Below, one piece after another: positions 61,901 to 64,000 of a stretch of 64,000 nt of DNA. Under the pieces are notes generated by a model. It searched no databases. It saw nothing but the letters and a program-made list of their open reading frames with translations, and was not told the origin of the DNA. The stretch comes from Anas platyrhynchos (Eukaryota > Chordata > Aves > Anseriformes > Anatidae): NCBI RefSeq assembly GCF_047663525.1, contig NC_092588.1, positions 92,377,501 through 92,441,500 of the forward strand, in the 5' to 3' direction. Each line of letters begins with the position of its first letter. The stretch's first letter is position 1. The translations under genes and the position numbers were made by a program.

Positions 61901-64000
61901 GATCTGAATGGAAGCTGTAGAGGCACTCAAGTAGATTACATGACTCATCCTTTGGGGAGGTTTGAGGGAGATGAGCCCACCTGGAGGTGAATCTGTTTCT
62001 GTCTAGGTGCCTCCTGTTCTTGTCTCACTTGTTATGAGCAACCTTCACTAGCAAACTAGGACAATGATAGCATGCTCTCAGTATGACTGATTCCCTTTAA
62101 ATAGCTTGTCTTGAATACAGTCAGATCTACCTAATGCTGGACTTTCCTTGTTATTTTCTTAGCAAATCCAGACATCTCTCCCTTGCTGCTACAGTAGCAA
62201 CTGCACCTTTTCTTACACTCCCAACTCCTCCCCACAGCAGTTAAGAAAGGTTAGATAAAAATCTATGCAACCCACCCCTCAGGCCAAAGGTGTTAGTAGG
62301 TATGTGTGGAGGGGAGGTCATGAAGGTAGCATGGCTCTTACCAGAGAAGGAAAAATCCATCTGTTACATACATTTCTTTTTAAGGGAAGGAGAAAATGAT
62401 TTGTTTACAAAACAGGCAGGTTCATGCTTCCTACATTAAAGGAATGTTGGTGGCAAGGCTCATAAGGAAGGTGCCCCTTTGAACCTTTTAACCACACTCA
62501 TGCACCTCCAGGCAGGCCAAGTGGTAATGGCAGAGCGACAAGATGGAAAATAGCAGCAGGCCCCCGGCATCCGCAACTGCAGATCCCTGCGCAGTAAAAA
62601 GGCCTAGAGCAGGAGCAGGGTAGGTGACTACCAGTAATGGATGAAGTTGAGACCTCACAAAGAAATGATATAATAAATGGTTGGTCTGACGCAGTAGAAA
62701 ATGTTTGGTTAGAAGTGATGGGTAATAAATAAGCTCATGTTGCTACAGATTCTCCAGGCAGTGCTGCAGCAAAAATGCTTTCTGATTTTCTTTCTCTGAT
62801 GGTAAAAAGATAGGGAGGCAGTGGCTCGTAATAACCAGGCATGAATAAAACTGTTTGCTGCATGCAGTTGGTGTAATCTAAGGCTTATCCAGACCCAAGT
62901 CAAGTATTCCTTCAGCTGTAGGTTCTCAGTTGTCATAGCTAAGGTTACAAAACAACTTTCCTTGCAGCTTGTTTAATGTCACTGTCTAGAGCTGAGGCCC
63001 TTCTGTTGTATTTGTGGTCATAACACCTTTTTTCTTACACTTATTATCAGAGCTGCCAGAAAGATGGGGACAATCAGACAGTTTGCCCCAGGCATAGGCT
63101 CATTATATGTGATACATGTTAATAAATCGAGGGCCACAGACTTGACTTTTGCCCTTGAGTTTCCAAGTGTTCCTGTTTATCATTTTCTATAGTGTTTTTT
63201 TTTTCTTTTTAATTTTTGTATGATTTTTTCTCACCTGCTCATTTTTATCTGAATACAGGTAAACAGACCTCTATTGCTACTGCTGTAGCAGTTAGTTGGG
63301 TAGGCGTTCCAAGTTAGTTTTTGGTAGATAAATAAATATCATCTGTATGCATCATTACAAAATTAATAAAGACTTTGATTAAGAAATCTATTCATTGATT
63401 TAACAATTTAAAAGAGATTTCTCAAGAAATAAACGAGCAACTCTTGGTTAAAAAAAAAAAAAAAAGAGTGGGGAGAATACACAGGCTATATTTCTAACAT
63501 TTTGAAGTAGCTTCAAAGAAGCTAAGTCTTACCAACAGACCCCTGAAATAAGTGAAAAAATATCCACTTTGTATTTTCATTATAAACACCTAAGCAATGC
63601 ATAAGAAATTTCATAGTGATTAAAAAAAATGCATCTGAGGGTTAGTGAGCAGTCAGGAAATGAGATTGCTAAAATTAACTGCATAGCTTGAATGTTTAAG
63701 TGCAATGTGTTTTAAAATATTTTCTGCAGGGTTTCTAACTCACTCCATGAAATGACAGCTATCCAGTATTAATGCATAAAGGAGAGGCCAGAGGAGTATT
63801 TCATGTCCGCTCCCAGATGGGGTGCTAGTGTCTGAAATGGGACTAATAGGACTGTCTGAGACAGTTAGCATTTATAAAATCACCACTGAAGTTAAATGAA
63901 ATAGTTCATGTGCTATCATACATTTGTATCAGAGTTTTAGAAGTTAAGATTTTAGAGACTTTGTAATTTCACTGCTTTCTTGTGCACCTGATTTCATTTC

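Larger units (their letters stand above)
49731..64000. other. Long non-coding interval
   Basis: Unique sequence to the window end. It contains a TTTTG-rich tract (52799-52876), a perfect 11-bp-stem hairpin (55463-55488), a C-rich tract (55690-55727), CAAAA-type repeats (56718-56765), an A-rich purine tract (58886-58937), a GCATG cluster (59525-59581) and small A/T runs (61055-61080, 63449-63464). The GC-richer part at 58490-58870 has overlapping ORFs in three frames, none with a recognisable product. No gene is called. Confidence 0.5.

Noticed and set aside
61468..61920. 150-codon plus-strand ORF
   Set aside because: No recognisable motif, and a basic tail driven by A-rich DNA. It is treated as chance.

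Overview
The window reads as avian nuclear DNA. It holds several copies of the bird LINE CR1, recognisable by the ATTCTATG/ATTCTGTG octamers at the 3' end, on both strands and of different ages. It also holds a solo LTR closely resembling the common bird ERVL LTR (TGTCCTGG...CACAACA), further ERV-type LTRs, long A/T microsatellites and almost no CpG-dense sequence. A galliform or anseriform bird would fit, but the species cannot be fixed from the sequence alone. I find no convincing host protein-coding exon, tRNA or rRNA. The window is best read as a gene desert or the interior of a very long intron.

Layout. 1-638: 3' part of a decayed CR1, cut by the window edge. 2.8-6.3 kb: three LTR insertions, at 2803-3131 (minus strand), 3408-3984 (plus strand, perfect 5-bp target duplication) and about 5938-6291 (plus strand). 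6.3-17.5 kb: single-copy AT-rich sequence with a 205-bp GAAA array and three phased copies of a bZIP-type motif at 10771-10801. 17.5-21 kb: two minus-strand CR1 tails. 24.96-26.19 kb: a young 5'-truncated CR1 whose remaining reverse-transcriptase reading frame is open for 379 codons. 28.06-30.61 kb: the most unusual locus, described next. 30.6-48.9 kb: mostly unique sequence with two adjacent perfect short-loop hairpins near 34.0 kb. 48.9-49.73 kb: an old CR1. 49.7-64 kb: unique sequence with scattered simple repeats.

The 28-30.6 kb locus first looks like scrambled tandem duplications, but it resolves into one element inserted inside another copy of itself. The inner copy (28382-29834) starts TGTTATA and ends TATAACA, and is flanked by a 5-bp duplication CAGCT. 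Removing it restores a continuous outer copy (28059-28381 plus 29840-30606) with the same termini, flanked by ACAT. Each copy carries retroviral parts in an unusual order: a polypurine stretch, a different LTR (related to the one at 2803-3131), a leader with a splice-donor-like site, a gag-like start, and a terminal U3-R-U5-like tail with 73-bp direct repeats. The outer copy lacks 368 bp between two GGCCA repeats. I interpret this as a short non-autonomous element, or a very long LTR, that has captured part of a second endogenous retrovirus. All gag-like frames are broken, and no complete viral gene is present.
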